In this document: piece after piece, positions 1 through 8,539 of the stretch | Layout: each line of letters opens with the position of its first letter | How positions within the stretch are numbered: the stretch's first letter is position 1 | NCBI GenBank assembly: GCA_049115735.1 | Contig: JAGDZP010000001.1 | Coordinates: forward strand, 1-64,000 | DNA: 64,000 bases | Reading direction: 5' to 3' | From: CAXBNB01 sp049115735 | GTDB lineage: Bacteria > Bacteroidota > Bacteroidia > Cytophagales > Cyclobacteriaceae | Position numbers and translations under genes: made by a program | The notes under the pieces: generated by a model | Databases searched by the model: none | Seen by the model: the letters and a program-made list of their open reading frames with translations, nothing else | Told to the model about the DNA's origin: nothing

Positions 1-248
1 CCAGTTTTTTGTTGCAAGTCCAAGAAGAGGAATTTGCAATTCAAGAGTTTTTAAAGGATTGCATTATCGTTGACATTAATAATAGCATTAAGGAAGAAGT
101 AATAGGTATTAGAGGTATAGTAAAGATCAAATTGCCAGAAAGTATTATTTTAGGTACTTCAGCTTATCTTGGAATTCCAGTTATTACGTCGGATAAAGGG
201 TTTAATAAAGCGGACACAATGGATGTAATTTATTACCAGAAGTCATAG
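1..248 (+). CDS. PIN-domain protein (VapC-like ribonuclease toxin), 3' part only
   Basis: The reading frame is open to the left edge, so the N-terminus lies outside the window. The visible C-terminal part carries the typical end of a bacterial PIN domain: a segment KLPESIILGTSAYLGIPVIT followed by SDKGF. In this family that segment supplies the third acidic position (E or D after KLP) and the final S/T-x-D/N-K-x-F motif of the Mg-dependent RNase site. PIN proteins usually act as toxins beside a small DNA-binding antitoxin. The antitoxin would lie upstream, outside the window. Here the residue after KLP is P-E rather than the common D, which is tolerated in this family. An internal TTG at position 9 is not a likely true start. 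Confidence 0.75.
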   Translation, partial: SFLLQVQEEEFAIQEFLKDCIIVDINNSIKEEVIGIRGIVKIKLPESIILGTSAYLGIPVITSDKGFNKADTMDVIYYQKS

Positions 249-642
249 AGCTGAACGGTCTTAGACTTACACTACCTTCAATAAACACCAAATCAATTTT
301 CCCGGTTTCGATACCACAATAGTTTCTGGAACTGCTCCAGATTCAACTTTCAGAAAGTGCACATTTCATCATGATACCACAATAAGTAGTTCCCTCACTG
401 GTACGACCTGAATACTTTGAACAGGGCCCCTTTACCACCAAACAGGCTGCTCTAAAGATGCGGTAGAAGGATGCGTCCCGTTGGTATATGAGATCGGGAG
501 CGGAAGCCAAATCACTATTTAATACACAGAATCTTTTTGGCTTTTTTTTAAAATGTTGCAAAACCTTATGTGATAATTTTAATACCACAAGTCCCTTTTG
601 AAAACGACCCCTTCAAAAAAGGAACGGAGAGTTCGATCAAAC

Positions 643-752
643 CATACGGTAGTTTTGGTCTGAACATACGGTAGTTTTGGTCTGAACATACGGTGGTTTT
701 GGTCTGAACATACGGTAGTTTTGGTTGAAGCATACTGAAGTTTTGATTCATA
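643..752. repeat. 22-bp tandem repeat, five copies
   Basis: The unit CATACGGTAGTTTTGGTCTG plus AA repeats with an exact 22-bp period. Copies start at 643, 665, 687, 709 and 731. Copies 1 and 2 are identical, copy 3 has one substitution, and copies 4 and 5 are increasingly degenerate. There is no spacer between units, so this is a minisatellite-type array and not a CRISPR. The unit length is not a multiple of three, so copy-number changes would shift any frame running through it. Confidence 0.9.
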
Positions 753-854
753 CATACGTATGCGATTAGAAAAGAGACCGGGCAATTTGAAACCGAACCC
801 GCGCGGGTTTTAAGTAAAAGGTAGGCAGGTCCAATAGTAGTATTTTCAACAGTC

Positions 855-904
855 AAATAGAGTTGTGTTTATTCCTTAGGAATATGGCACAGCTCTATTT
901 TTTT
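855..904 (+). terminator. Strong hairpin followed by T-run
   Basis: The arm AAATAGAGTTGTG (855-867) pairs with CACAGCTCTATTT (888-900), with one G-U wobble. The loop contains a further ATTCC/GGAAT pair. The right arm continues into a run of seven T, so on the plus strand this looks like an intrinsic terminator. No clear gene ends just upstream, so what it terminates is unknown. Confidence 0.6.
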
Positions 905-1250
905 GCCACTAGCCATGTAAGATTGATTTCACTTGATCTATAAAATTATTGCGGTTGTCGAAGGTGTTCTATTTCGGGTTGTGAACATTGCTCGAAAGTT
1001 TCCCGATTACTTCATGAACTGAGGACATAGCGTTGAGAAAATATCAGACGTATATTTTTTGGGTACCATCACACAAACCCACTTTTCAAAGTGTTCTGCA
1101 AGAACGCCTTGAACTATGGGATAACGGCCAAGTCTCTGACTTGGCTCTCAAGGCAAACCCTTGTGAAGCCCGTAGCATATACCCTTCCGCTTTAATTTTA
1201 GAACTGAATTCTTAAAAATGTCATATCATTGCATTTAAGAGAAGAGTGAT

Positions 1251-1859
1251 TTGATTGCCTCAAAAAAGGATATTCAGCTATTACTAGGGAAAATCAGTAA
1301 TTCATCGGATCAAGGAGCATTCGAAGAATTGTTCAATATCTATTACTCGTGGTTACATGCTGTGGCCATATCAATAGTTAGGAAAAAAGAGGAAGCAGAA
1401 GAGATTGTTGAGGATGTGTTTTTGAAATTGTGGGAAATGAGAGAAGGTTTTGCAAGGATTGATAACCTTGACACCTATTTGTACACAGCCACAAAAAACA
1501 AGTCCTACGACTATTACAAGAAGAACTCCAAAGCCCATTTTGTTGAATTAGAAAATGAGAACCAGGGTACTGGGTATATAATTTCACCAGAAGAAGCCAT
1601 GCTCTTCGAGGAGCTTCAATCCAAATACAAGGAGGCTGTTGATAATTTGAGTCCCAAATGCCTGCAGGCATATAAGCTGGTTAGAGAGGAGGGCTATTCT
1701 TACACCAGGGCAGGAGAAATATTGGGCGTTTCACCAAGAACAATTGAAAACCACCTTCGAACGGCCATTCAAAAAATAAGGGAGGCTCTCGCACCTTACC
1801 TCGAAAACTCCGATGAACAACAGAGTGGAAAGCTCTATTTGTTGTTTTTTCTATTCTAG
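1251..1859 (+). CDS. ECF RNA polymerase sigma factor, FecI type (Bacteroidetes expansion family)
   Basis: This is a 202-residue ECF sigma factor. Sigma region 2 spans about residues 24-92 (YYSWLHAVAISIV, then an acidic stretch, then DVFLKLWEM). Region 4 spans about 128-180, with a helix-turn-helix around YTRAGEILGVSPRTIENHL. There is no region 1 or 3, as expected. The start is TTG, preceded by a purine-rich AAGAGAAGAG. The nearest upstream in-frame ATG (1218) runs into a stop, which favours TTG. It is followed by a FecR anti-sigma and a SusC with an STN domain, the classical trans-envelope arrangement in which substrate binding at the outer membrane releases the sigma factor to transcribe the susCD genes. 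It lies 137 nt upstream of fecR. Confidence 0.93.
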   Translation: MIASKKDIQLLLGKISNSSDQGAFEELFNIYYSWLHAVAISIVRKKEEAEEIVEDVFLKLWEMREGFARIDNLDTYLYTATKNKSYDYYKKNSKAHFVELENENQGTGYIISPEEAMLFEELQSKYKEAVDNLSPKCLQAYKLVREEGYSYTRAGEILGVSPRTIENHLRTAIQKIREALAPYLENSDEQQSGKLYLLFFLF

Positions 1860-1996
1860 ATATCCGCGTCTTGAAGTTTTTTCTAAAATAAATTTTCTTT
1901 GTAAACTCCTGATATTCAGTATTTAGAAAAAAACATTAAGAATTTTCATGTTTTGACTAGGGGATTTTTTTTAAACTGTCGTCCTTCACCCAAATC

Positions 1997-3010
1997 ATGG
2001 AAAACCACATCGACGATATCATAGCAAAAGACCTGGCCGGGCAGGCGACCGATCAGGAACGCGCAACCTTAGGGGATTGGCTTAAAGACAAACAAAATAA
2101 GCGGGAGTACAACTTTTTGCGTCTAACCTGGTCTCAGGGCAATTCGAAAATAGAAACCTCAAAAGACAAAGTTTTTTCGGGACTTAAAGAAAAGCTGGGG
2201 ACTCAGAATGAAACAATCGTTCACCAGATTGGACACAACGAAAGAAGCTGGAACATTTGGGTTAAAGTAGCGGCGGTACTGGTGTTGGTGTCGGGTATTT
2301 CATTCCTGTTCTTGAATGAAATATTGACAGAAGAAGAGCAAATAACAGCGCAAGTAAATACCATTATCAAGGAGAACCCCAAGGGAGTGAAGCGTAATGT
2401 CATGCTACCCGATGGAACTGAGGTATGGCTAAACTCTGAAAGTACATTATCCTACCAGGCCAGCTTCACCGACAGTTCAAGAATAGTTAAATTAGTAGGA
2501 GAGGCATATTTTGAAGTTGCTAAGGATAAGTCTAGACCTTTCAGTGTAATATCCGGTGACCTGGTCACCACTGCATTAGGCACAGCATTTAATGTTAATG
2601 CATTTTCTGATCAGGCCGTTTCGATAATATCGCTTGCTGAGGGAAAAGTAAAAGTTGAGATGAAGTCGAAAGAAGAAGTGCTTTATCTAAACCCTGGGTA
2701 TTCTGCAATTTTAAACAAAACTCAAAATGAATTGAATTCAGGGCCTTTTGATCCTGAAATAGACTTGGCCTGGAAAGAAGGGACTTTGCTGTTTAGAGAT
2801 GCTAACAAAAATGAGGTTTTCTCGAAACTGGAACGTTGGTTTGGAGTGGAGTTTAAGTTTGAAAACCAGAGCACGGTAGCGTGGAACCTGACTACAAAAT
2901 TTGAAAATGAATCACTTGAAGAAGTGTTGAAAGTAATCGGCTTCAAAATGAAGTTTGATTTCAAAATTGAAAACAAGATTGTAACCATTAAATATTCAGA
3001 AAAACTATGA
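1997..3010 (+). CDS. FecR-family anti-sigma factor
   Basis: This 337-residue inner-membrane regulator has a cytoplasmic N-terminal anti-sigma segment (about 1-85, with conserved W28 and the DWLKD region). One transmembrane helix follows (about 87-107, VKVAAVLVLVSGISFLFL). The periplasmic FecR domain spans about 130-225 (VMLPDGTEVWLNSESTL, then GEAYFEVAKD), and a C-terminal DUF4974 domain spans about 265-335. It should hold the upstream ECF sigma factor until the STN domain of the downstream SusC contacts its periplasmic part. Length and domain order are normal for the Bacteroidota family. Confidence 0.93.
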   Translation: MENHIDDIIAKDLAGQATDQERATLGDWLKDKQNKREYNFLRLTWSQGNSKIETSKDKVFSGLKEKLGTQNETIVHQIGHNERSWNIWVKVAAVLVLVSGISFLFLNEILTEEEQITAQVNTIIKENPKGVKRNVMLPDGTEVWLNSESTLSYQASFTDSSRIVKLVGEAYFEVAKDKSRPFSVISGDLVTTALGTAFNVNAFSDQAVSIISLAEGKVKVEMKSKEEVLYLNPGYSAILNKTQNELNSGPFDPEIDLAWKEGTLLFRDANKNEVFSKLERWFGVEFKFENQSTVAWNLTTKFENESLEEVLKVIGFKMKFDFKIENKIVTIKYSEKL

Positions 3011-3069
3011 AGCGAAGATGATATAAAACAAAACAGCAACACCCAAGGGGCATTGCTGAATAAAATCTT

Positions 3070-3111
3070 CCAAACGAAAAGAGACATTTCCACACATCAT
3101 ATTTCGTTTGG
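3070..3111 (+). promoter_or_regulatory. Perfect 10-bp inverted repeat upstream of susC
   Basis: CCAAACGAAA (3070-3079) and TTTCGTTTGG (3102-3111) are perfect reverse complements separated by 22 nt. The repeat lies between the end of fecR and the susC start. No T-run follows, so it is not a classical terminator. It could be an operator, a leader hairpin controlling the fecR/susC expression ratio, or a weak terminator. Its role is inference. Confidence 0.45.
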
Positions 3112-3157
3112 CGGGCTGTTCTAATGTTCAATTAAACACTAAAACTTTAGTAAAAGT

Positions 3158-6100
3158 ATGAAAATTAAACTATTACTCCTATTCAAGGACGTTCTTATGT
3201 ATTCATTTTATGGCCTTTCGATACAGCTGTTTTTGTGCACCCTCGTGCTCGCAACGGACGTATCTATGGCTCAGGAAAATGTGAGTGTAAAGGATTCGTA
3301 TGCCAGCTTCAATTTTGACTCCAGGAGTCTTGAATCTATATTCGAGCAAATCGAAAAAAATACCAACTACACCTTCACATATGACAGACGGGAGCTTGAC
3401 AAATCGATAAAGCTGACACAGAAGTATGATAATGCATCTGTTTATGAAATATTGATGGATTTATCCAAAAAAGCTCAACTCAGCTTCAAACAGCTTAATA
3501 ACAATATCATTGTTTCGAAAAGAACTCGTGACAATGGGAACATTGGCTTTGTTAGAATACTCGAAGATGTTGATATCTCGGGCAAAGTAACCGACGAAAA
3601 TGGTCAGGGACTTCCTGGAGCCTCAATCGTACAGGTGGGAACTGCTATAGGCACTACTTCAGATTTGGATGGCAACTACAAATTAAGTGTTTCAGAAGGA
3701 GCTACTTTGAAAATTTCCTTCGTGGGATATTTATCTCAGGAAGTTCAAGTTGGAAGTCAAAGTGTCATCGATATCAAAATGGCGGTAGATGCAGCACAGT
3801 TGGATGAAATAGTAATTGTTGGTTATGGTACGCAAAAGGTAACCAATCTAACAGGTGCTGTTACTGTTATAACAGACGAAGCACTGGAAAACAGAGCAGT
3901 TAATAATGCATCCAATTTATTGGCGGGCTTAGGATCAGGAATAACGGTTGTTTCGACTGGAGGTCAACCTGGTAAAGATGGATCGACTATTTCCATACGC
4001 GGTAATACGACCTTTGGCGGTAGTAATGAACCATTAGTGATCATAGATGGAATTGAAGGAACATTGGACATTATAGATCCTAACGACATTGAAAGTATTT
4101 CTGTATTAAAAGATGCTTCAGCTTCCGCCATTTATGGTGTGAGAGGTGGCAATGGGGTTATTGTAGTAAAGACAAAAAGAGGAAGAGAAGGGAATGTCGC
4201 TGTGAGATTTAATTCTTCTATTGGCTTTCAGAATTTCATTGAAACTCCAGAATTTGCCAATGCTTACGAGTATGCTACGATATGGAATCAGGCGCTTGAA
4301 AATGACGGTCTTTCACCAGAGTTTAACGCCTCTCAATTGCAGGCTTTTCAAAGTGGCACCAATTCCAGTACGAACTGGTTAGACGCATTAATTACGGGAT
4401 CAGGTGTAACACATCGATATCATTTATCCGCTTCAGGAGGTTCGGACAATTTTTCATACAGTACTTCTTTAGGATATTTAGATACAGAAGGAATGCTGCC
4501 AAATACAAATTTTAAACGATATAATCTTCGAACGAACTTTGACCAGAGCATTGGAAAAAGATTGAATGTAGCTTACAATTTAGCATTAAGTAGAGGAGAT
4601 GTGGTTGAACCCTCTGGAGGTGCTGAAGTTAACCTATTCAACGCTTTTAGGACACCATCAACATCTCCAGTTAGAAATTCTGATGGCAATTATGTGGGGT
4701 ATAGAGGAGAGCGAAATGCTGTAGCGCAAGCAAGAGATGGCGGAAATGAATCTACAATAACAGATGATCTCATTGCAACTATTAACGCCTCATATGAAAT
4801 AATCGGTGGCTTGACATTCACTAATATTCTATCAGCAACCCAGCGTTATAGAGTATTCAACGAATGGGATAAATTCGTTCAGTTGTACAGTGAGGATGGG
4901 CTGGAGAATGGTCAGTTCCCAAATAAAATTCTTGTTCAAAATTATAATCGCACAGATATCAATATCCAGTCATTATTGAAATACGAAAAATCTCTAAAAG
5001 CGCACAGCATTAAAGCGATGATCGGGCATGGCTCAATCAAATCTGATGCTAAATTGGTAGCTGCGTCTAGAACAGGCCTTCCGGTTGCAAATACTACCGA
5101 CGAATTGGCCTTAGGAGATGCAGCGTCTCAAACAAACAATAGTGATGTAATGTCCAACAGATTGGAATCATATTTCGGTCGATTAAACTACAATTTTGAT
5201 GAAAAATATCTCGTTGAAGTAAGTTTTAGGCATGATGCGACTTCTCGTTTCGCACCTGGAAATAGAAAAGAATTCTTTCCATCATTTTCCCTGGGTTGGA
5301 ACATCGCTAATGAAGACTTTTTAAATGCCAGTTTTATTGATAATTTAAAAATAAGAGGATCTTGGGGGCAACTAGGAAATCAGGAAATTGCGAATTCGGC
5401 TTATGCTCCAACTTTCATTTCTGGTGGAAGAGTAGAAAATGGAGGAGTTGTTGGGAGCTCATCGATTGCTGCACCCTATAACCAAGATTTGACTTGGGAG
5501 ACTATCACCAAAACCAATATAGGTATTGATGCCGCCATAATGGATTATAAATTTAAGCTAACCGCAGATTATTTCATGGAAGAGAGATCGGATATTTTGG
5601 CACTTGATCTGCTGCCGGGAGTTTATGGGGATGAAGCTCCTTTCGTTAATTTCGCCGGGTCTGAAGCCGCTGGCTTTGAGTTCAATTTAAATCATAATTC
5701 AACTATTGGAAATGATTTAAAATTAGAGGCAAATATCAATTTAACCTATTTTACAAAAGCCCCAACAGTCACAGATTTAACACCTACGGCAGAAGCACCA
5801 GGTAGGAGTAATGGTGATCCTATTTCCAACATTTATGGTTATACAGCAATGGGATTATTCCAAAGTCAATCAGAAATAGATGATGCAGCTGACCAGACTA
5901 GTTTAGGGACAACATCAGTTCCAGGAGATATAAGATATGCTGACATTAACGGACGTGATGCTAATGGTGAGTTGACTGGAATGCCTGATGGCGTAATAGA
6001 TACCGATGATAGATATTCATTAGGGTCATATACCCCTGAAGTATTTTACGGACTTTCGTTAAATGCAGGTTTCAAAGGATTTGATATGTCAATGCTGTTT

Positions 6101-6580
6101 CAGGGTACAGGCAAGGTAAAAAACACGTTAATAGCCGGTGCAATTCACCCTTCTGCTGAGAACGCCTTGAAAATTCATTTGGATAGTTGGACACCTACTA
6201 ATACAGATGCCAGTTATCCTACATTACATGCAGTCAATACCTCTGGCAATGAAATTTCTTACACAGGCGTAAACTCGTACTTTACCTATAATGCATCTTA
6301 TGTCAGACTGAAAAACCTTCAAATTGGTTACTCCCTACCAGAAAGTGTTATTGACAAAATTGGGCTGACCAAGTTGCGTGTGTATCTAAGTGCAGAAAAT
6401 ATTTTGACCTTCAAGAATGCCGATTTTCCTGACGGCATAGACCCGGAAGCTATTTCGATAGGATTTGAACAGGACAGGCAAGATCCTGGTGTAAATCAAA
6501 CGCCGGTTTCTCCATTTAATTCCGGAAACGCGTATCCGATGGTAAAGACCATTACAATGGGACTGAATGTAGCTTTTTGA
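3158..6580 (+). CDS. SusC/RagA-family TonB-dependent outer-membrane transporter with STN domain
   Basis: This 1140-residue porin imports glycan fragments through the outer membrane using TonB energy. It has a signal peptide ending near SMAQ (residue 39) and an STN signalling domain at about 50-121. A carboxypeptidase-D-like barrel follows at about 139-213 (ISGKVTDENGQGLPGASI ... FVGY). Then come a TonB-box-like DEIVIVGYGTQ (216-226), the plug (SIRGNTTFGG, DIESISVLKDASASAIYG) and the beta barrel, ending in an aromatic-terminated strand (GLNVAF). The STN domain marks it as a transducer that talks to the adjacent FecR/sigma pair. It is followed 34 nt later by susD. The substrate cannot be read from sequence. 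Neighbouring GH2 and GH5 genes suggest a plant or algal beta-linked glycan. Confidence 0.96.
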   Translation: MKIKLLLLFKDVLMYSFYGLSIQLFLCTLVLATDVSMAQENVSVKDSYASFNFDSRSLESIFEQIEKNTNYTFTYDRRELDKSIKLTQKYDNASVYEILMDLSKKAQLSFKQLNNNIIVSKRTRDNGNIGFVRILEDVDISGKVTDENGQGLPGASIVQVGTAIGTTSDLDGNYKLSVSEGATLKISFVGYLSQEVQVGSQSVIDIKMAVDAAQLDEIVIVGYGTQKVTNLTGAVTVITDEALENRAVNNASNLLAGLGSGITVVSTGGQPGKDGSTISIRGNTTFGGSNEPLVIIDGIEGTLDIIDPNDIESISVLKDASASAIYGVRGGNGVIVVKTKRGREGNVAVRFNSSIGFQNFIETPEFANAYEYATIWNQALENDGLSPEFNASQLQAFQSGTNSSTNWLDALITGSGVTHRYHLSASGGSDNFSYSTSLGYLDTEGMLPNTNFKRYNLRTNFDQSIGKRLNVAYNLALSRGDVVEPSGGAEVNLFNAFRTPSTSPVRNSDGNYVGYRGERNAVAQARDGGNESTITDDLIATINASYEIIGGLTFTNILSATQRYRVFNEWDKFVQLYSEDGLENGQFPNKILVQNYNRTDINIQSLLKYEKSLKAHSIKAMIGHGSIKSDAKLVAASRTGLPVANTTDELALGDAASQTNNSDVMSNRLESYFGRLNYNFDEKYLVEVSFRHDATSRFAPGNRKEFFPSFSLGWNIANEDFLNASFIDNLKIRGSWGQLGNQEIANSAYAPTFISGGRVENGGVVGSSSIAAPYNQDLTWETITKTNIGIDAAIMDYKFKLTADYFMEERSDILALDLLPGVYGDEAPFVNFAGSEAAGFEFNLNHNSTIGNDLKLEANINLTYFTKAPTVTDLTPTAEAPGRSNGDPISNIYGYTAMGLFQSQSEIDDAADQTSLGTTSVPGDIRYADINGRDANGELTGMPDGVIDTDDRYSLGSYTPEVFYGLSLNAGFKGFDMSMLFQGTGKVKNTLIAGAIHPSAENALKIHLDSWTPTNTDASYPTLHAVNTSGNEISYTGVNSYFTYNASYVRLKNLQIGYSLPESVIDKIGLTKLRVYLSAENILTFKNADFPDGIDPEAISIGFEQDRQDPGVNQTPVSPFNSGNAYPMVKTITMGLNVAF

Positions 6581-6614
6581 AAGGTTTTTTTAATAAACTT
6601 AAGATTTAAATATC

Positions 6615-8201
6615 ATGAAAAATATACTATTAAAAAATATACTGAGCTGTCTTACTTTTGTTTTTATTTCGTTGATCAGTTCTTGTAGTGATGACTTTTT
6701 AGATGTAGTAGAAGATGATACAGTAAGCCCTAGTACATTTTATTCTAACGAATCAGATGTCAAGTTAGCGGCAAACGGTGTATATGAACTATTAAATGAC
6801 AATGATCCGTTTGAACGATACCATGGTCCAGGAAGGACAGTGTGGTCTGATGACGCAACTTCTAATAGTTTTGGTGAATATGGCCAACTCGAAAGTGGGA
6901 CATTTTCAGCTAGTTTTGGCAAAATAGAGCAGTATTGGGGCTTCTTTTATAAGATGATTCGACGAGCTAATTCGTTTTTAGAAAACGTGGATGCAGTGGA
7001 AATGGACGCTGGCTTAAAGGCTCGTTATAAAGGAGAAGTACGCTTTTTAAGAGCCTTTGCTTACCAGGAGCTGGCATTTTTGTTTGGTGATGTTCCGTTG
7101 ATAAAGAATGTTGTGAGTCCCGCAGAATCACGTGCGACACTCAGGAACCCTAAAGCTGAAGTGATTGCTTTTGTAGTTAGTGAGCTAAACGCTATTTCCA
7201 GCGATTTACCAGCTTCATATGTCGGGGAGGATGTAGGAAGAATTACTAAAGGAGCCGCAGATGCCTTGTTATGCCGTGTACATCTGTTTGAAGAAAATTA
7301 TACAGAGTCAATAACCGCAGCGCAAAAGATAATATCAGAAGGAACTCATTCTTTGGAAACTAGTTTTGAAGACATTTTTAAATTTGAAAATGAGAATAAC
7401 AAAGAAGTGATTTTTGATATACAGTATCTGACTTCAGGTTGGGATTTATTGAATGCACAGCAATTATATTTCTTGCCAAGTGAACTTGGCGGTTGGGGTA
7501 ATGTTTCTCCAAGTCAGTCTTTGGTGGACGAGTTTGAAATGTCAAACGGAATGGTAATCACGGATGCTGGAAGTGGCTATGATGTCAACGACCCATTTGC
7601 TAATAGAGATCCTAGGTTGAACTCATCTATTATTTTTCCAGGTGAAGTGGTGAATGGGATAATCGTTGATTCTTGGCATGACACAGATGGGAATGTTGCA
7701 TCTCCAGGTACAGGACATACAGGTTATTGGGCTCAGAAATTCTATAACAGTAATTTGCCAGATAATGTATCAGGAACCAATTATATTCTTATAAGATATG
7801 CAGAAGTGTTGTTGAATTTAGCAGAAGCAATAAACGAAGAGACAGGTCCAACAGCTGATGTTTATGATGCCATAAACCAGATCAGGTCAAGAGCTGGAAT
7901 GCCGGTTTTGCCAATAGGATTAAGCCAAGCTGAAATGAGAGAAAGAATCCGTCGGGAACGTCGGGTAGAGCTTGCTTTTGAGGGTGATCGTTTTTATTCA
8001 ATCCGTCGATGGAAAATAGCTGAAAATGTTATGCCTGCAGGTGTTTATGGCTCTGCAAATCCCGTTACAGGGGAACATGTTGAAGTAATTCAGCCAGGGG
8101 CTACTGTGTTTGATGCTGGTAAACATTATTTATGGCCTATTCCGCAAAGTCAAATTGATTATTCTGAAATGCAGCAGTCTGATCAAAATCCAAATTGGTA
8201 G
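6615..8201 (+). CDS. SusD/RagB-family surface glycan-binding lipoprotein
   Basis: This 528-residue lipoprotein has a type II signal peptide with lipobox ISSC (Cys24), followed by SDDFLDV, the typical start of SusD proteins. The N-terminal half carries TPR-like helices (YKGEVRFLRAFAYQELAFLFGDVPLI is the hallmark region). The C-terminus carries the SusD signature RRERRVELAFEGDRFYSIRRW and ends in the usual YLWPIPQSQI...NPNW. It forms the lid over the SusC pore and selects the substrate. It is co-transcribed with susC, judging by the 34-nt gap, and a perfect hairpin follows it. Confidence 0.96.
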   Translation: MKNILLKNILSCLTFVFISLISSCSDDFLDVVEDDTVSPSTFYSNESDVKLAANGVYELLNDNDPFERYHGPGRTVWSDDATSNSFGEYGQLESGTFSASFGKIEQYWGFFYKMIRRANSFLENVDAVEMDAGLKARYKGEVRFLRAFAYQELAFLFGDVPLIKNVVSPAESRATLRNPKAEVIAFVVSELNAISSDLPASYVGEDVGRITKGAADALLCRVHLFEENYTESITAAQKIISEGTHSLETSFEDIFKFENENNKEVIFDIQYLTSGWDLLNAQQLYFLPSELGGWGNVSPSQSLVDEFEMSNGMVITDAGSGYDVNDPFANRDPRLNSSIIFPGEVVNGIIVDSWHDTDGNVASPGTGHTGYWAQKFYNSNLPDNVSGTNYILIRYAEVLLNLAEAINEETGPTADVYDAINQIRSRAGMPVLPIGLSQAEMRERIRRERRVELAFEGDRFYSIRRWKIAENVMPAGVYGSANPVTGEHVEVIQPGATVFDAGKHYLWPIPQSQIDYSEMQQSDQNPNW

Positions 8202-8539
8202 TTGTATAGTTGACCTTTAATAGAAGAAATGGAGCTGGTTAATTTCAGCTCCATTTCAAGCTCTAGCCTAATTAATTACTTTCGAAGTGCAAGGAGGAGG
8301 CCAATTGGCTAGACTGACCTTTGTTTCATTCAAAAAGGGAATTCAAATCATTACCAAGGCATTCTTTGATGACTCCATGTCTGAATGGATTAGGAAAGAT
8401 TATTCTAGCTATTAGAAATTATCAACTTCAACCTTAACCATTTTTTTCTGTGAAATCGCCACAGTCTTCATCATATAAATCCAATACATTTTGGAGGCAG
8501 AAGGTGGAATTTAATTTTCAATTGTCAAAAGCATAAACA
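8202..8539. other. Intergenic region between susD and FG-GAP genes
   Basis: Apart from the hairpin just after susD, nothing firm is visible. An open frame without a good start (8272-8415, ending RKDYSSY) has no recognisable motif and could be a gene remnant. The promoter for the following gene presumably lies here. Confidence 0.4.
8226..8257 (+). terminator. Perfect 12-bp hairpin after susD
   Basis: GAAATGGAGCTG pairs perfectly with CAGCTCCATTTC around an 8-nt loop. It starts 24 nt after the susD stop. There is no U-run, which is common for Bacteroidota intergenic hairpins. It may terminate the susCD message or protect its 3' end, separating it from the FG-GAP genes downstream. Confidence 0.65.

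Larger units (their letters stand above)
249..1250. other. Gene-poor region between PIN gene and sigma factor
   Basis: No convincing gene is visible in this kilobase. Short open frames occur on both strands, but they show no recognisable domain and several overlap the tandem repeat. The region holds a 12-bp direct repeat (GATACCACAATA at 310-321 and 373-384), a 22-bp tandem repeat array and a strong hairpin. It may be decayed DNA. Confidence 0.5.

Noticed and set aside
643..752. CRISPR-like repeat array
   Set aside because: The 22-bp units are directly adjacent with no spacers and no cas genes are visible.
566..856. Minus-strand open frame across the tandem repeat
   Set aside because: Its repetitive protein only reflects the 22-bp DNA repeat; no domain or sensible start.
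1033..1215. Short plus-strand open frame of 60 codons
   Set aside because: Non-ATG start, no recognisable domain, ends just before the sigma factor leader.
8272..8415. Short open frame between susD and the FG-GAP gene
   Set aside because: No convincing start codon and no recognised family.
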